From: Pectobacterium zantedeschiae
Lineage (GTDB): Bacteria > Pseudomonadota > Gammaproteobacteria > Enterobacterales > Enterobacteriaceae
Direction: 5' to 3'
Length of the DNA stretch: 64,000 nucleotides
Assembly: GCF_004137795.1 (NCBI RefSeq)
Contig: NZ_NWTM01000006.1
Location: 62,001 to 126,000, forward strand
The translations under genes were made by a program, and so were the position numbers. The notes under the pieces were generated by a model. That model was not told the origin of the DNA, made no database searches, and saw only the letters and a program-made list of their open reading frames with translations. Positions 24,801-33,871 of this stretch are shown here, piece by piece (the stretch's first letter is position 1; the number at the start of each line of letters is the position of its first letter).

Positions 24801-25304
24801 ATGGCAAAAGGAACTGATGGTGCATCTGTTGCACCAAAGGAACGTATTAATATCAAATATGTTCCGGCTACTGGTGGTCAGCAGGCGGAAATAGAATTGC
24901 CGTTAACGCTGATGATCGTGGGAAATATGAAAGGGCGCACAGAGGAAACGCCGATCGAAGAGCGTCAGACTGTATCGATCGATAAAAACAATTTTACCTC
25001 CGTGATGAAAGAAGCAAATCTGGAACTAAATTTCAGTGTGCCAAATCGCCTTGAAGAAGAAAGTCAGGACGACCTGCCAGTGAAACTGAGTATCGGCGGT
25101 TTGAATGATTTCTCTCCTGATCGCATCGCCCAGCAAGTGCCTGAATTACGTAAGTTGCTTGATTTACGTGAGGCTCTGGTCGCGCTGAAAGGCCCCCTCG
25201 GCAATATTCCCTCATTCCGTAATCGTTTGCAGGATCTGTTGTCCAGCGAAGAAGCCAGAGAGCAGCTTTTGAAAGAGCTCGATCTGGTGAAACCCGCCGA
25301 ATAA
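24801..25304 (+). CDS. tssB: T6SS contractile sheath small subunit TssB (VipA/IglA)
   Basis: 167 residues. Family landmarks are APKERINIKYVPATGGQQAE, ELPLTLMIVGNMKGRTEETP, and NLELNFSVPNRLEEE, then LSIGGLNDFSPDRIAQQVPE and LLDLREALVALKGPLGN. TssB pairs with TssC to form the cytoplasmic sheath that contracts to fire the Hcp tube. The ATG at 24801 gives the canonical MAKG-type start; eight codons of open frame exist upstream. A strong Shine-Dalgarno sequence is not visible. This is the first gene of the large tss operon. Confidence 0.95.
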   Translation: MAKGTDGASVAPKERINIKYVPATGGQQAEIELPLTLMIVGNMKGRTEETPIEERQTVSIDKNNFTSVMKEANLELNFSVPNRLEEESQDDLPVKLSIGGLNDFSPDRIAQQVPELRKLLDLREALVALKGPLGNIPSFRNRLQDLLSSEEAREQLLKELDLVKPAE

Positions 25305-25335
25305 TTGATGTTTACTGACGAAATAGGGAAACAAT

Positions 25336-26814
25336 ATGTCAATAATTGAAGAACAGGCCCAGGCAGGGGCCGCCAGCGCCTCTGGATCACTGCTTGATGA
25401 CATTATGGCTCAAGCGCGAATCAGCCCGGTCGATGAAGGTTATAGCGTAGCTAAACAGGGTATTGCCGCGCTGGTTGCTAACATTCTTGATAGCGGTAAT
25501 GCAGCAGAACCCGTGAATAAAGCGCTGGTCGATAGCATGATCGTCGAACTGGACAAAAAACTCAGCAAGCAAATTGACGTTATTTTGCATGCTAAAGAAC
25601 TTCAGGAACTGGAATCTTCCTGGCGTTCGATGAAACTGCTGATCGATCGCACTGATTTCCGTGAAAACATCAAACTCTTGGTGTTGCATGCGACGAAAGA
25701 AGAGTTGTTGGAAGATTTCGAATTCGCGCCTGAAATTTCTCAGTCTGGTTTCTATAAACACGTTTACTCCAGCGGCTATGGTCAGTTCGGTGGTCAGCCT
25801 ATCGGTGGCGTGATCGGTGACTATGCGCTGACGCAAAGCTCGCCAGATATCAAGCTGATGCAGTATGTCAGTGCCGTTGGCGCGATGGCGCATGCGCCGT
25901 TCATCTCTTCCGTTGCACCGACCTTCTTTGGCGTGGATCGCTTCACCGATCTGCCTTCCATCAAAGATCTGAAATCCGTTTTTGAAGGTCCGGCCTACAC
26001 CAAATGGCGCTCGCTGCGTGAATCTGAAGACGGTCGCTATCTGGGGCTGACGGCGCCGCGCTTCCTGGCTCGCCTGCCTTATGACCCGGTAGAAAACCCG
26101 ATTAAGGGCTTTAACTACAAGGAAGATATCAGCACCGATCACGAACACTATCTGTGGGGTAATACCGCCTACTTGATGGGAACGGCGCTGACGGACAGCT
26201 TCGCGAAATACCGCTGGTGTCCGAACATCATTGGTCCGCAAAGTGGTGGTGCGATTACCGACCTGCCAGTGCATGTTTATGAAGCCATGGGTCAACTTCA
26301 GGCCAAGATCCCGACTGAGGTTCTGATCACCGATCGTCGCGAATATGAAATGGCTGAAGAAGGCTTTATCACGCTGACGATGCGTAAAGACAGCGACAAT
26401 GCGGCATTCTTCTCTGCTAACTCGGTGCAGAAGCCGAAGGTGTTCCCTAACACCAAAGAAGGCAAAGAAGCGGAAACCAACTACAAGTTGGGTACGCAAC
26501 TGCCGTACATGTTCATCATCAACCGTCTGGCGCACTACATTAAAGTGCTTCAGCGTGAACAGATTGGCTCATGGAAAGAGCGTCAGGATCTCGAGCGTGA
26601 GTTGAATACCTGGATTAAACAGTACATCGCCGATCAGGAGAACCCACCGGCAGATGTTCGTAGCCGTCGTCCTCTGCGTGCCGCACAGATCAAAGTGCTG
26701 GATGTAGAAGGAGAACCAGGTTGGTATCAGGTCACCATGTCTGTGCGCCCGCACTTCAAGTACATGGGGGCGAACTTTGAGCTGTCGCTGGTAGGGCGTT
26801 TAGATAAGGAATAA
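25336..26814 (+). CDS. tssC: T6SS contractile sheath large subunit TssC (VipB/IglB)
   Basis: 492 residues, the normal length. Diagnostic stretches include ELQELESSWRSMKLLIDRTD, KLLVLHATKEELLEDFE, GGVIGDYALTQSSPDIKLM, PRFLARLPYDPVENPIKGFN and, near the C-terminus, YQVTMSVRPHFKYMGANFEL. It forms the main body of the sheath with TssB and is recycled by ClpV. It starts 31 bases after tssB with AGGGAAAC upstream. The C-terminus is highly conserved with other enterobacterial TssC proteins. Confidence 0.97.
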   Translation: MSIIEEQAQAGAASASGSLLDDIMAQARISPVDEGYSVAKQGIAALVANILDSGNAAEPVNKALVDSMIVELDKKLSKQIDVILHAKELQELESSWRSMKLLIDRTDFRENIKLLVLHATKEELLEDFEFAPEISQSGFYKHVYSSGYGQFGGQPIGGVIGDYALTQSSPDIKLMQYVSAVGAMAHAPFISSVAPTFFGVDRFTDLPSIKDLKSVFEGPAYTKWRSLRESEDGRYLGLTAPRFLARLPYDPVENPIKGFNYKEDISTDHEHYLWGNTAYLMGTALTDSFAKYRWCPNIIGPQSGGAITDLPVHVYEAMGQLQAKIPTEVLITDRREYEMAEEGFITLTMRKDSDNAAFFSANSVQKPKVFPNTKEGKEAETNYKLGTQLPYMFIINRLAHYIKVLQREQIGSWKERQDLERELNTWIKQYIADQENPPADVRSRRPLRAAQIKVLDVEGEPGWYQVTMSVRPHFKYMGANFELSLVGRLDKE

Positions 26815-26819
26815 GACTC

Positions 26820-27251
26820 ATGCCGTCTCTTTCTGCCTGGGAAAGGGGAAACGCGGCAAGTCTGTTTGATCGTATCCGTGGGGAGGAACGCCGTTCCTCC
26901 CCTGAAACGGAAGTTGAAGCACTGATCGAGTCCGTTAAGCGTCAACTGGACAACGTGCTCAATACCCGGCCTGGAAATTGTCGCAGCGCACCTGAGCTTG
27001 GCGTGATTGATTTTAATGACGCGACGCAGGGTGGTGCGGATATCCGGGGGAAAATCCGGGAGGCGATCCGACAGTGTATCTGTCGCTTTGAACCTCGAAT
27101 TGTTCATGTGGATGTCGACACATCGGACTATTTATCGAATCCGATGGAAATGTCGTTTCAGGTTACCGCCCGGGTCAGATTGGAAGATCTGGAGCAGGTT
27201 GCCTCTTTCAATATCCATATGGATAGCCACCGCCATTACAGAATGATCTGA
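26820..27251 (+). CDS. tssE: T6SS baseplate protein TssE (gp25-like)
   Basis: 143 residues with the gp25/lysozyme-like fold: SAWERGNAASLFDRIRG, then IESVKRQLDNVLNTRPGNCR, LGVIDFNDATQGGADIRGKI and CRFEPRIVHVDVDT. TssE is part of the baseplate wedge and is homologous to phage T4 gp25. It follows tssC by 5 bases and precedes tssF by 2 bases, showing tight operon packing. Confidence 0.95.
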   Translation: MPSLSAWERGNAASLFDRIRGEERRSSPETEVEALIESVKRQLDNVLNTRPGNCRSAPELGVIDFNDATQGGADIRGKIREAIRQCICRFEPRIVHVDVDTSDYLSNPMEMSFQVTARVRLEDLEQVASFNIHMDSHRHYRMI

Positions 27252-27253
27252 TT

Positions 27254-29020
27254 ATGTCACTGGAACATTTTTTCAGGGATGAGCTGACCTACTTGCGCCT
27301 GCAAGGGCGTGAATTCGCCAAGGCGCACCCTGAGCTTACCCGATTTTTGTCAGAACAAACCACGGATCCAGACGTCGAGCGTTTGCTGGAAGGGTTCGCC
27401 TTTTTGACAGGGAGCCTGCGGGCAAAGATCGAGGATGAGTTTCCTGAACTGACACACGGTCTGCTGGGCATGCTGTGGCCTAATTACCTGCGTCCCGTAC
27501 CGAGCATGACAATTATGCAGTTTTCGGTACTCCCCGGCGCGATTGCGCAGCCCGCGTTTGTTGAACGTGGCTGTGAGCTAGATAGCCTACCGATTGACGA
27601 TGTGGTCTGCCATTTTCAGACCTGCCACGATGCCTGGATTTATCCGGCGGATATCCGCGACATCAAGGTACAGAGCGGTAACGATCTTTCCACGATTACG
27701 CTGGATATTGGGCTGCATGGCCCGCTATCACTCAGCGATCTGCAACTCGACAAGCTGCGTTTTTATCTGGGCGGTGATACCTATACGGCTTACGAGCTCT
27801 ATTTCTGGATCGCCAGCCAGCTGTCGCACATTGAGCTGGAAGTTGATGGTCAACGCTTCCGTCAGGAAGCTAGCGTGCTGAAGACAGTCGGCTTTGAGCG
27901 CGAAGATGCGCTATTGCCATACCCCGGCAATGTCTATTCGGGCTACCGCATCTTGCAGGAATACTTTTGCTTTCCTGAAAGTTTTCTCTTTTTCCAACTC
28001 GCTGGCGCGGTATGGCCGGATCTCCCACTAACGGTAACGGAATTCCGTCTGCATTTTTGTTTTGACCGCCCGCTGCCAGCCGAACTGAAAATCCGCCCCG
28101 ATTCTTTCATGCTCAACTGCGTGCCAGCGATCAATCTTTTCCAGCATGATAGTGAGCCGATCAACCTTAGCGGACGTCAGACGGATTATCCGTTGAAAGC
28201 CAGCTATCGTAACGCTGATAGCTTTGAGATTTTCTCTGTGGATAAGGTTGAAGGCTGGGTTGAAGGGAATTCAGGTCGCTCTCGAGGCATTCCGCGCACG
28301 TATCAGCCTTTTGAGAGTTTTCAGCACCAAATCGAGCGAGCCAAAGGACGGCTGGCGCTGTATTACCGCATCCGGGTAAGAGAAGCCGTCAATGGCAACG
28401 GTTTTGATCACATGCTCTCCTTTGTGCGTGGCGATGAGCAAGAAGTCATTGATTTGGATGAGTCCATCTCGGTGACGCTGACCTGTACCAATCGATCGCG
28501 GGCGGCACAGTTGCCCGTTGGAGCGATTTGTGTACCAACCGGGAATTCACCGTCTTTCGCGACGTTTCGTAATCTGGTTAGGCCGACACGGCCGTTACGG
28601 CCTGCGATGGATGGCAGCCTGCATTGGACGCTGATCTCCAACCTGTCCTTGAACTACGTGTCGCTGTTGCGGCGTGATGCGCTGGTACAGATTCTGCGTA
28701 CCTACGATTTCCCGGCGCTGCACGATAAGCAGGCAGAGCAAGCCTCGCGTAAGCGTCTGGCGGGTATCGAGTCTATCGAAACCACCCCTATCGATCGTCT
28801 GGTTCAAGGCATGCCAGTGCGTGGCTTGAAATCAATCCTGTCGGTACGGCAATCCGCGTTTTCCAGTGAGGGAGAACTCTATCTGTTTAGCACGGTGCTG
28901 GCGCACTTCTTCTCGCTATACGCCAGCGTTAACGCTTTCCACCTGTTGGAAGTGGTCAACATCGATAACAAGGAGCGCTACCGATGGCCGGTACAGATAG
29001 GTCAACACTCGATGATGTGA
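27254..29020 (+). CDS. tssF: T6SS baseplate protein TssF (VasA/ImpG)
   Basis: 588 residues. The N-terminus LEHFFRDELTYLRLQGREFA followed by KAHPELTRFLSEQTTDPDVE and RLLEGFAFLTGSLRAKIEDE is the signature of TssF, with LLGMLWPNYLRPVPSMTIMQ soon after. It builds the baseplate wedge with TssE, TssG and TssK. The gene overlaps tssG by 37 bases at the 3' end. Confidence 0.96.
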   Translation: MSLEHFFRDELTYLRLQGREFAKAHPELTRFLSEQTTDPDVERLLEGFAFLTGSLRAKIEDEFPELTHGLLGMLWPNYLRPVPSMTIMQFSVLPGAIAQPAFVERGCELDSLPIDDVVCHFQTCHDAWIYPADIRDIKVQSGNDLSTITLDIGLHGPLSLSDLQLDKLRFYLGGDTYTAYELYFWIASQLSHIELEVDGQRFRQEASVLKTVGFEREDALLPYPGNVYSGYRILQEYFCFPESFLFFQLAGAVWPDLPLTVTEFRLHFCFDRPLPAELKIRPDSFMLNCVPAINLFQHDSEPINLSGRQTDYPLKASYRNADSFEIFSVDKVEGWVEGNSGRSRGIPRTYQPFESFQHQIERAKGRLALYYRIRVREAVNGNGFDHMLSFVRGDEQEVIDLDESISVTLTCTNRSRAAQLPVGAICVPTGNSPSFATFRNLVRPTRPLRPAMDGSLHWTLISNLSLNYVSLLRRDALVQILRTYDFPALHDKQAEQASRKRLAGIESIETTPIDRLVQGMPVRGLKSILSVRQSAFSSEGELYLFSTVLAHFFSLYASVNAFHLLEVVNIDNKERYRWPVQIGQHSMM

Positions 29021-29982
29021 CGTTCCGTCAGGATGTCTCGCACTTTAATTTTTTCCAGTTAGTTGAATTACTTAATCAACTGGAAGGCGTGGACCTGGAA
29101 CAAGAGCTGGATTTTCGCCCTGAACAGGAGCGTCTGCGTTTTCGCTCTACGGCATCTATTGGTTTTCACCCTAGCGATATTTTACAGGTGGGACAGGATG
29201 AAGAGGGCCGTCAGGAACTGGAGGTCGCGTTTCTGGGGCTGCATGGCAGTCAGTCACCGATGCCCGGTTATTACCTCGAAGAGCTGGCTTGGGAATACGC
29301 GCAGGGCGAACAGAAGCTGGGCGTGTTTCTTGATTTCTTCCATCACCGCTTGCTCACGCTGTTGCACCGCGCATGGCGGAAATACCGCTATCACGTCCGC
29401 TTTCAGAATGAGGGGGAGGATGGATTTTCCCGCCTGATGTTTGCGCTCGTTGGATTAGGGAATGACGCCGTACGCGACAGCCTGCCAGTTAACCGCGCCA
29501 AGATGCTTTCCTACGCCGGGGTACTGGCGAGCCCCAGCCGTTCCCCGGAAGTCGTCGCGGGTCTGGTTATTCACTGTTTTGACCTAGATGACGTGGCCGT
29601 TATGGCCTGGCAGCACCGCCGTGTTCCCATTCACGAAGGGCAGCAAAACCGTTTGGGAAAAGGAAACATGATGCTGGGCGGTGATTTTGTTATTGGCGAC
29701 AAAGTGAATGACTGCGCGGGCAAGTTTTTGCTCAAGGTTGGCAACCTCAGCTTTAGCCGCTTTCTCAGTTTTTTGCCCAATGGCGAGCATTTTCAGCCGC
29801 TGGTGCGTTTTGTCTCTTTCATTCTTCGCGATCAGTTGGCCTGGGATCTGCGTCTTGGTTTCGCGGAAGGCGAAGCTAAGGGCTTAAGCCTGGGAAGTGA
29901 GCAAAGTTGCCGGTTGGGATGGAGCAGCTTTCTCGGGCAGCCGCCAACGGATCCCTATGTGACGATTTGTGTGCAGGAGTAA
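28984..29982 (+). CDS. tssG: T6SS baseplate protein TssG (VasB/ImpH)
   Basis: 332 residues. It contains VSHFNFFQLVELLNQLEG, then the typical LRFRSTASIGFHPSDILQV and FLGLHGSQSPMPGYYLEELA, and DFFHHRLLTLLHRAWRKYRY. TssG partners TssF in the baseplate wedge. The start lies within the 3' end of tssF (37-base overlap), so translation is coupled. The C-terminal region (SSFLGQPPTDPYVTICVQE) is a normal ending. Confidence 0.95.
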   Translation: MAGTDRSTLDDVTFRQDVSHFNFFQLVELLNQLEGVDLEQELDFRPEQERLRFRSTASIGFHPSDILQVGQDEEGRQELEVAFLGLHGSQSPMPGYYLEELAWEYAQGEQKLGVFLDFFHHRLLTLLHRAWRKYRYHVRFQNEGEDGFSRLMFALVGLGNDAVRDSLPVNRAKMLSYAGVLASPSRSPEVVAGLVIHCFDLDDVAVMAWQHRRVPIHEGQQNRLGKGNMMLGGDFVIGDKVNDCAGKFLLKVGNLSFSRFLSFLPNGEHFQPLVRFVSFILRDQLAWDLRLGFAEGEAKGLSLGSEQSCRLGWSSFLGQPPTDPYVTICVQE

Positions 29983-29984
29983 AT

Positions 29985-31205
29985 GTGAACGTAACCCATC
30001 CACTCACGTTGGTTGTGCTCAACAGTGAGCAGCTCGATATCAATTCTCAGGTGCAGCACCAGTTCGATCACCGCGGTGGCACGCTGGGCGCATCGGAAAA
30101 AGACCAGTGGCAACTGCGGGATCGGCTGGGCTCCGTGGTCCCGGCACATGCTCGTATCGACATGACCGATGGTTATTTCAGCCTGTGTGATCTGAGCGGC
30201 CAGTCTTTTATTAACGGCTCTCTGTCGCCGATTGGACGAGATCGCAAAGTCATTCTGTCGCACGGTGATGAGCTGGTGATCGGGCCTTTCCGACTGGGGG
30301 TTTACATCGGCGATCCCACAACGGAGCAGGATATCGATCAGGTATTAGGACAGCGCACGGACGATGTGCTGGGCGGCTGGCTCAGTGAAGATAAAAAAAG
30401 GCGTTCTACGGATCTTGCGGACCCCACCGTCGTGTTGAATGACCCGCTGTGGGCGCTACAGAAAGAACAGAGCCAGTCACTCTTGCTATCAGACAGTGAG
30501 ACGGTCGGAGAATCACTCACGGCCTCTCTTTCTTCTTTTTCTTCTGCTGAGGACACCATGGATCAGAAATTTGTCGAATTACCGACCATCAACACACACT
30601 ATGCGGGAGAAGGGCTGGAGGGCTATAGCGACGGCACCTCGCTGGCACCGTTGATGCGTGGGCTGGGGATGTCACTTCAGCCGGGCGATGATGCGCGGCT
30701 GCGTGAAATGCTGGAAGAGATGGGAAAAAGTCTGCGCGCTATGGTTGAAGGCCTGCTGGCATTGCAGACGGAACAGGCGGCGATGGCGGACACACATTTA
30801 CGCCCGATTGAAGATAACCCGCTGCGTTTGGGGCTGGGCTATGCCGATACGCTGTCAGTACTGTTTGCCGAAGGAAAAAGCCCGGTTCACCTGTCTGCAC
30901 CCGCTGCGGTGGAGGAAGTGTTGAACAATGTGCGGGTGCATCACATCGCAAACCAGCAAGCGATTGCCGTGGCGTTAGAAAATATTCTTCAGGCCTTTTC
31001 GCCAGCCGCACTGCTCAGCCGTTTTGAGCATTATCGTCGCAGTGGTGAACAACTGGCGGCAGATGACGGCTGGGCGTGGCAGATGTATCAGCACTACTAC
31101 CGTGAATTGACGTCACCACGCCAGCAGGGTTTCCAGAAGTTGTTCCATCAGGTGTATGCGCAGGCGTATGACCGTGCCGTGCGCCAACAGCAGGAGCAAA
31201 AATAA
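29985..31205 (+). CDS. tagH: FHA-domain T6SS accessory protein (TagH/Fha)
   Basis: 406 residues from the GTG at 29985, two bases after the tssG stop; the ATG at 29983 is out of frame and hits TGA at once. The N-terminal FHA domain covers about residues 20-105 (GTLGASEKDQWQLRDRLGSV, ARIDMTDGYFSLCDLSGQSF, FINGSLSPIGRDRKVILSHG). The C-terminal half matches the T6SS FHA-associated domain (ALLSRFEHYRRSGEQLAADD, GWAWQMYQHYYRELTSP). FHA proteins bind phosphothreonine, but no PpkA kinase or PppA phosphatase gene is present in this cluster, so the phosphorylation link may be absent. Confidence 0.9.
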   Translation: MNVTHPLTLVVLNSEQLDINSQVQHQFDHRGGTLGASEKDQWQLRDRLGSVVPAHARIDMTDGYFSLCDLSGQSFINGSLSPIGRDRKVILSHGDELVIGPFRLGVYIGDPTTEQDIDQVLGQRTDDVLGGWLSEDKKRRSTDLADPTVVLNDPLWALQKEQSQSLLLSDSETVGESLTASLSSFSSAEDTMDQKFVELPTINTHYAGEGLEGYSDGTSLAPLMRGLGMSLQPGDDARLREMLEEMGKSLRAMVEGLLALQTEQAAMADTHLRPIEDNPLRLGLGYADTLSVLFAEGKSPVHLSAPAAVEEVLNNVRVHHIANQQAIAVALENILQAFSPAALLSRFEHYRRSGEQLAADDGWAWQMYQHYYRELTSPRQQGFQKLFHQVYAQAYDRAVRQQQEQK

Positions 31206-31726
31206 TGCTGCGGGCACTGTGCTTATGTTCCCTGATGTTCCTGTTATCAGGGTGTACCACGCTGGGCAAGATGGCGCAGGTCGCGGCGAATCCTGATATC
31301 CAGGTGGGCAGTAACAATCACCAACCTTCTACCGTGGGGTTTAGCCTGCTGGCAGAACCGGACGTCAACCCGAACGACAGCGGTGAAGCCGCACCTATCG
31401 AATTCCAACTGGTTCTGTTAGCGGAAGATTCGCGTCTTTTAGCCACCGATTACGATCAGGTAACGACGGATATCGAAAAAGCGTTAGCCAAGAATTACAT
31501 CAGTCATCAGGACTACACGCTCTTGCCAGGGCAGTTCAAATATCTGCCGCCAGAAGCACTGGATGAAAAGGTGCACTACCTCGGCGTGGTGGCGCGGTAT
31601 GCAGATTCGGAAAGCGCGGAGTGGCGCAAAGTCATCAAGCTAAAGAATACCGGGCAAACGTATCAGATTCTCGTGCACCTGCGCCGGGATGAAGTCGAAA
31701 TCAAAAAAGACCAAGAAGAAGAATAA
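31205..31726 (+). CDS. tssJ: T6SS outer-membrane lipoprotein TssJ
   Basis: 173 residues. A type II signal peptide ends in the lipobox LLSGC (Cys17), followed by the beta-sandwich domain with IEFQLVLLAEDSRLLATDYD and YTLLPGQFKYLPPEALDEKV, typical of TssJ (VasD/Lip). It anchors the membrane complex to the outer membrane through TssM. The ATG overlaps the stop of the FHA gene (TAATG). The C-terminus is acidic (KKDQEEE). Confidence 0.93.
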   Translation: MLRALCLCSLMFLLSGCTTLGKMAQVAANPDIQVGSNNHQPSTVGFSLLAEPDVNPNDSGEAAPIEFQLVLLAEDSRLLATDYDQVTTDIEKALAKNYISHQDYTLLPGQFKYLPPEALDEKVHYLGVVARYADSESAEWRKVIKLKNTGQTYQILVHLRRDEVEIKKDQEEE

Positions 31727-31728
31727 TT

Positions 31729-33066
31729 ATGTCGAGTCGCAATCGCATTATCTGGCGGGAAGGTTTGTTCATTAAACCGCAGCATTTTCAACAGCAGCAA
31801 AGACACACCGATTACGCACTGCATGCGCGTCTCAGCGCCCTCAGTGATTATTTCTATGGTTTGCAGTCGCTGGCAATTAATGAGGAATACCTCAATTTTG
31901 GCCGCATCGCACTGGTTAACGCCAGCGGTGTGATGCCTGACGGCACCGTGTTCAATATTCCAGGGGACGATGCCCTTCCGCTGCCGTTGGAGATCACCGA
32001 CGTCGCGCTGGCAAACCAGAAAGTTTATCTGGCGCTGCCGCTGGCGGTAAATGGCGTCAGTGAAGTCGGTCAACCGGGGCAGGGGATCGCCAGCCGTCTG
32101 CAATCGCACCGGCATGATGTGCGCGATCTGCACAGCGATGGCGGCGATATCGTTTCTCTGGAAGTTGGTAAGGTCAGCCTGCGCCTGATGCTCGATCGCG
32201 ACGATCGCAGTGCCTATGCCTCGTTGGCGATTGCCAACATTCTGGATAAACGTCCTGACGGCGGGTTGATTCTGGATCCTAACTTTATGCCGTGCAGCAT
32301 CAGCGTTACGGCCATCCCTACCTTAAAACGCTTTTTGGGCGAGTCTGCGGGGCTGGTTGCTGAACGCGCACGCAGTCTGTCACAGCGTATTGCCGCACCG
32401 GGACAACAGGGCGTGGCCGACGTGGCTGAATTCATGATGCTGCAATTGCTTAACCGCGCTCAGCCTAAGTTATCGCATCTGGCGCGTCTTGGTACGTTGC
32501 ACCCTGAACGCCTGCACGAAACGTTAGTTGAGCTATGCGGTGAACTGATGACGTTTACCGATGAATCACGTCTGCCGCCGGAATTCCCCGCCTATCGCCA
32601 TGAACACCAGCAGGCCAGTTTTGAGCCGCTAATGATGGCGCTACGTCAAGCTCTAAGCACCGTACTGTCGCCGCGTGCTGTTTCCATCCAACTGAAGAAG
32701 CAGCCATATGGCGTGATGGTGGCGATGGTTGGCGATGCCGAATTGATGACCAGCGCCGAGTTTGTGCTGGCGGTGCGCGCGCGTATGCCGCAGGAGCATT
32801 TGCGTAAACAGTTGCTGCAACAAACGAAGATTGCCTCCAGCGAGAAGATCCGCGAACTGATCAGCCTGCAATTGCCAGGCATACCGCTGTTGCCGCTGCC
32901 GGTTGCGCCGCGCCAACTGCCTTATCACGCAGGTTACAGCTATTTCCAACTGGACAGACAAAGCCCTGCCTGGCAGGTGCTGGTGTCTGGCAACACGCTG
33001 GCGTTCCACATTGCTGGCGAATTCCCGGAACTGGATATGCAGCTTTGGGCCATCCGTGGCCAGTAG
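31729..33066 (+). CDS. tssK: T6SS baseplate-membrane complex connector TssK
   Basis: 445 residues with the family N-terminus IIWREGLFIKPQHFQQQQRH followed by YALHARLSALSDYFYGLQSL and the downstream LLNRAQPKLSHLARLGTLHP and ERLHETLVELCGELMTF. TssK is the trimeric receptor-binding-protein-like adaptor linking the baseplate to TssL/TssM. It starts 2 bases after tssJ. It ends QLWAIRG, a typical TssK C-terminus. Confidence 0.96.
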   Translation: MSSRNRIIWREGLFIKPQHFQQQQRHTDYALHARLSALSDYFYGLQSLAINEEYLNFGRIALVNASGVMPDGTVFNIPGDDALPLPLEITDVALANQKVYLALPLAVNGVSEVGQPGQGIASRLQSHRHDVRDLHSDGGDIVSLEVGKVSLRLMLDRDDRSAYASLAIANILDKRPDGGLILDPNFMPCSISVTAIPTLKRFLGESAGLVAERARSLSQRIAAPGQQGVADVAEFMMLQLLNRAQPKLSHLARLGTLHPERLHETLVELCGELMTFTDESRLPPEFPAYRHEHQQASFEPLMMALRQALSTVLSPRAVSIQLKKQPYGVMVAMVGDAELMTSAEFVLAVRARMPQEHLRKQLLQQTKIASSEKIRELISLQLPGIPLLPLPVAPRQLPYHAGYSYFQLDRQSPAWQVLVSGNTLAFHIAGEFPELDMQLWAIRGQ

Positions 33067-33081
33067 TCAGGAGAGGAAAAG

Positions 33082-33858
33082 ATGAGCATCGAGGTTATTA
33101 AAAACGATCAACTGGGCGATCTGCTTTTTGACCACGCCCGACAGCTGGATATGGATTCCGACTACTGGTTTCGCCTGCGTGGACAAAGCATTAATCCGAT
33201 GGTTGATGCAGTTACGCCGCTGCTGGGCATGGTGGAGCGGGTACGCCAGCTCTCTGCCTATGAAGGCGTTGAGGATCTTTACCAGCGCGTAGTATCTGAA
33301 ATTCAGGCTATTGAGCAGGAACTGCATTCTCATGGCTATGAAAACGGTGTGATTTTGTCCTTCCGCTACATCCTCTGCACCTTCATTGATGAAGCCGTGA
33401 TGGGGCGGGAGTGGGGCGGACAAAGCATGTGGTCGGCACATTCCCTGCTGACCCGTTTTCACAATGAAACCTGGGGGGGCGAAAAGGTTTTCGTCCTGCT
33501 GGAGAAGCTGCTGGACGATCCTACCCGCTATCGCGACATCCTGGAGTTTATCTATCTCTGCCTTTGTCTGGGTTTTGAAGGTCGCTATCGGGTGATGACA
33601 CAAGGGCGTGAGGAACTAAACCGCGTCGTGAGCAAGCTACACGACACGCTGCGCCCTGAGCCGGCTAATTCGCCGACGGTATTTCACCTGAACCTGGGGC
33701 AACAAGCCTCGCGCTACCACCTACGCAAGCAAGTGTCACTACGCACGCTGTTTATCGGCGTGTGTGTCGTTCTGGTGGCCGCATTCGGACTTTACCATTA
33801 CCAGCTTACTCATCAAACCCAGGACGTACTGCGTCAACTGGGAGAATTATTACAATAA
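33082..33858 (+). CDS. tssL: T6SS inner-membrane protein TssL (DotU/IcmH family)
   Basis: 258 residues. The cytoplasmic hook domain contains GQSINPMVDAVTPLLGMVER, YENGVILSFRYILCTFIDEA, VMGREWGGQSMWSAHSLLTR and CLGFEGRYRVMTQGREELN, all hallmark DotU sequences. A single C-terminal transmembrane helix (TLFIGVCVVLVAAFGLYHY, about residues 221-240) leaves a short periplasmic tail. There is no peptidoglycan-binding OmpA extension, so this is a short-type TssL; cell-wall anchoring must come from elsewhere. It follows tssK by 15 bases. Confidence 0.95.
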   Translation: MSIEVIKNDQLGDLLFDHARQLDMDSDYWFRLRGQSINPMVDAVTPLLGMVERVRQLSAYEGVEDLYQRVVSEIQAIEQELHSHGYENGVILSFRYILCTFIDEAVMGREWGGQSMWSAHSLLTRFHNETWGGEKVFVLLEKLLDDPTRYRDILEFIYLCLCLGFEGRYRVMTQGREELNRVVSKLHDTLRPEPANSPTVFHLNLGQQASRYHLRKQVSLRTLFIGVCVVLVAAFGLYHYQLTHQTQDVLRQLGELLQ

Positions 33859-33871
33859 CAGGAGCTACACC

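Noticed and set aside
25387..26535. 382-codon open frame on the minus strand opposite tssC
   Set aside because: It mirrors the strongly conserved tssC frame, has no ribosome binding site, and shows a composition typical of antisense shadow frames (rich in Arg, His, Phe).
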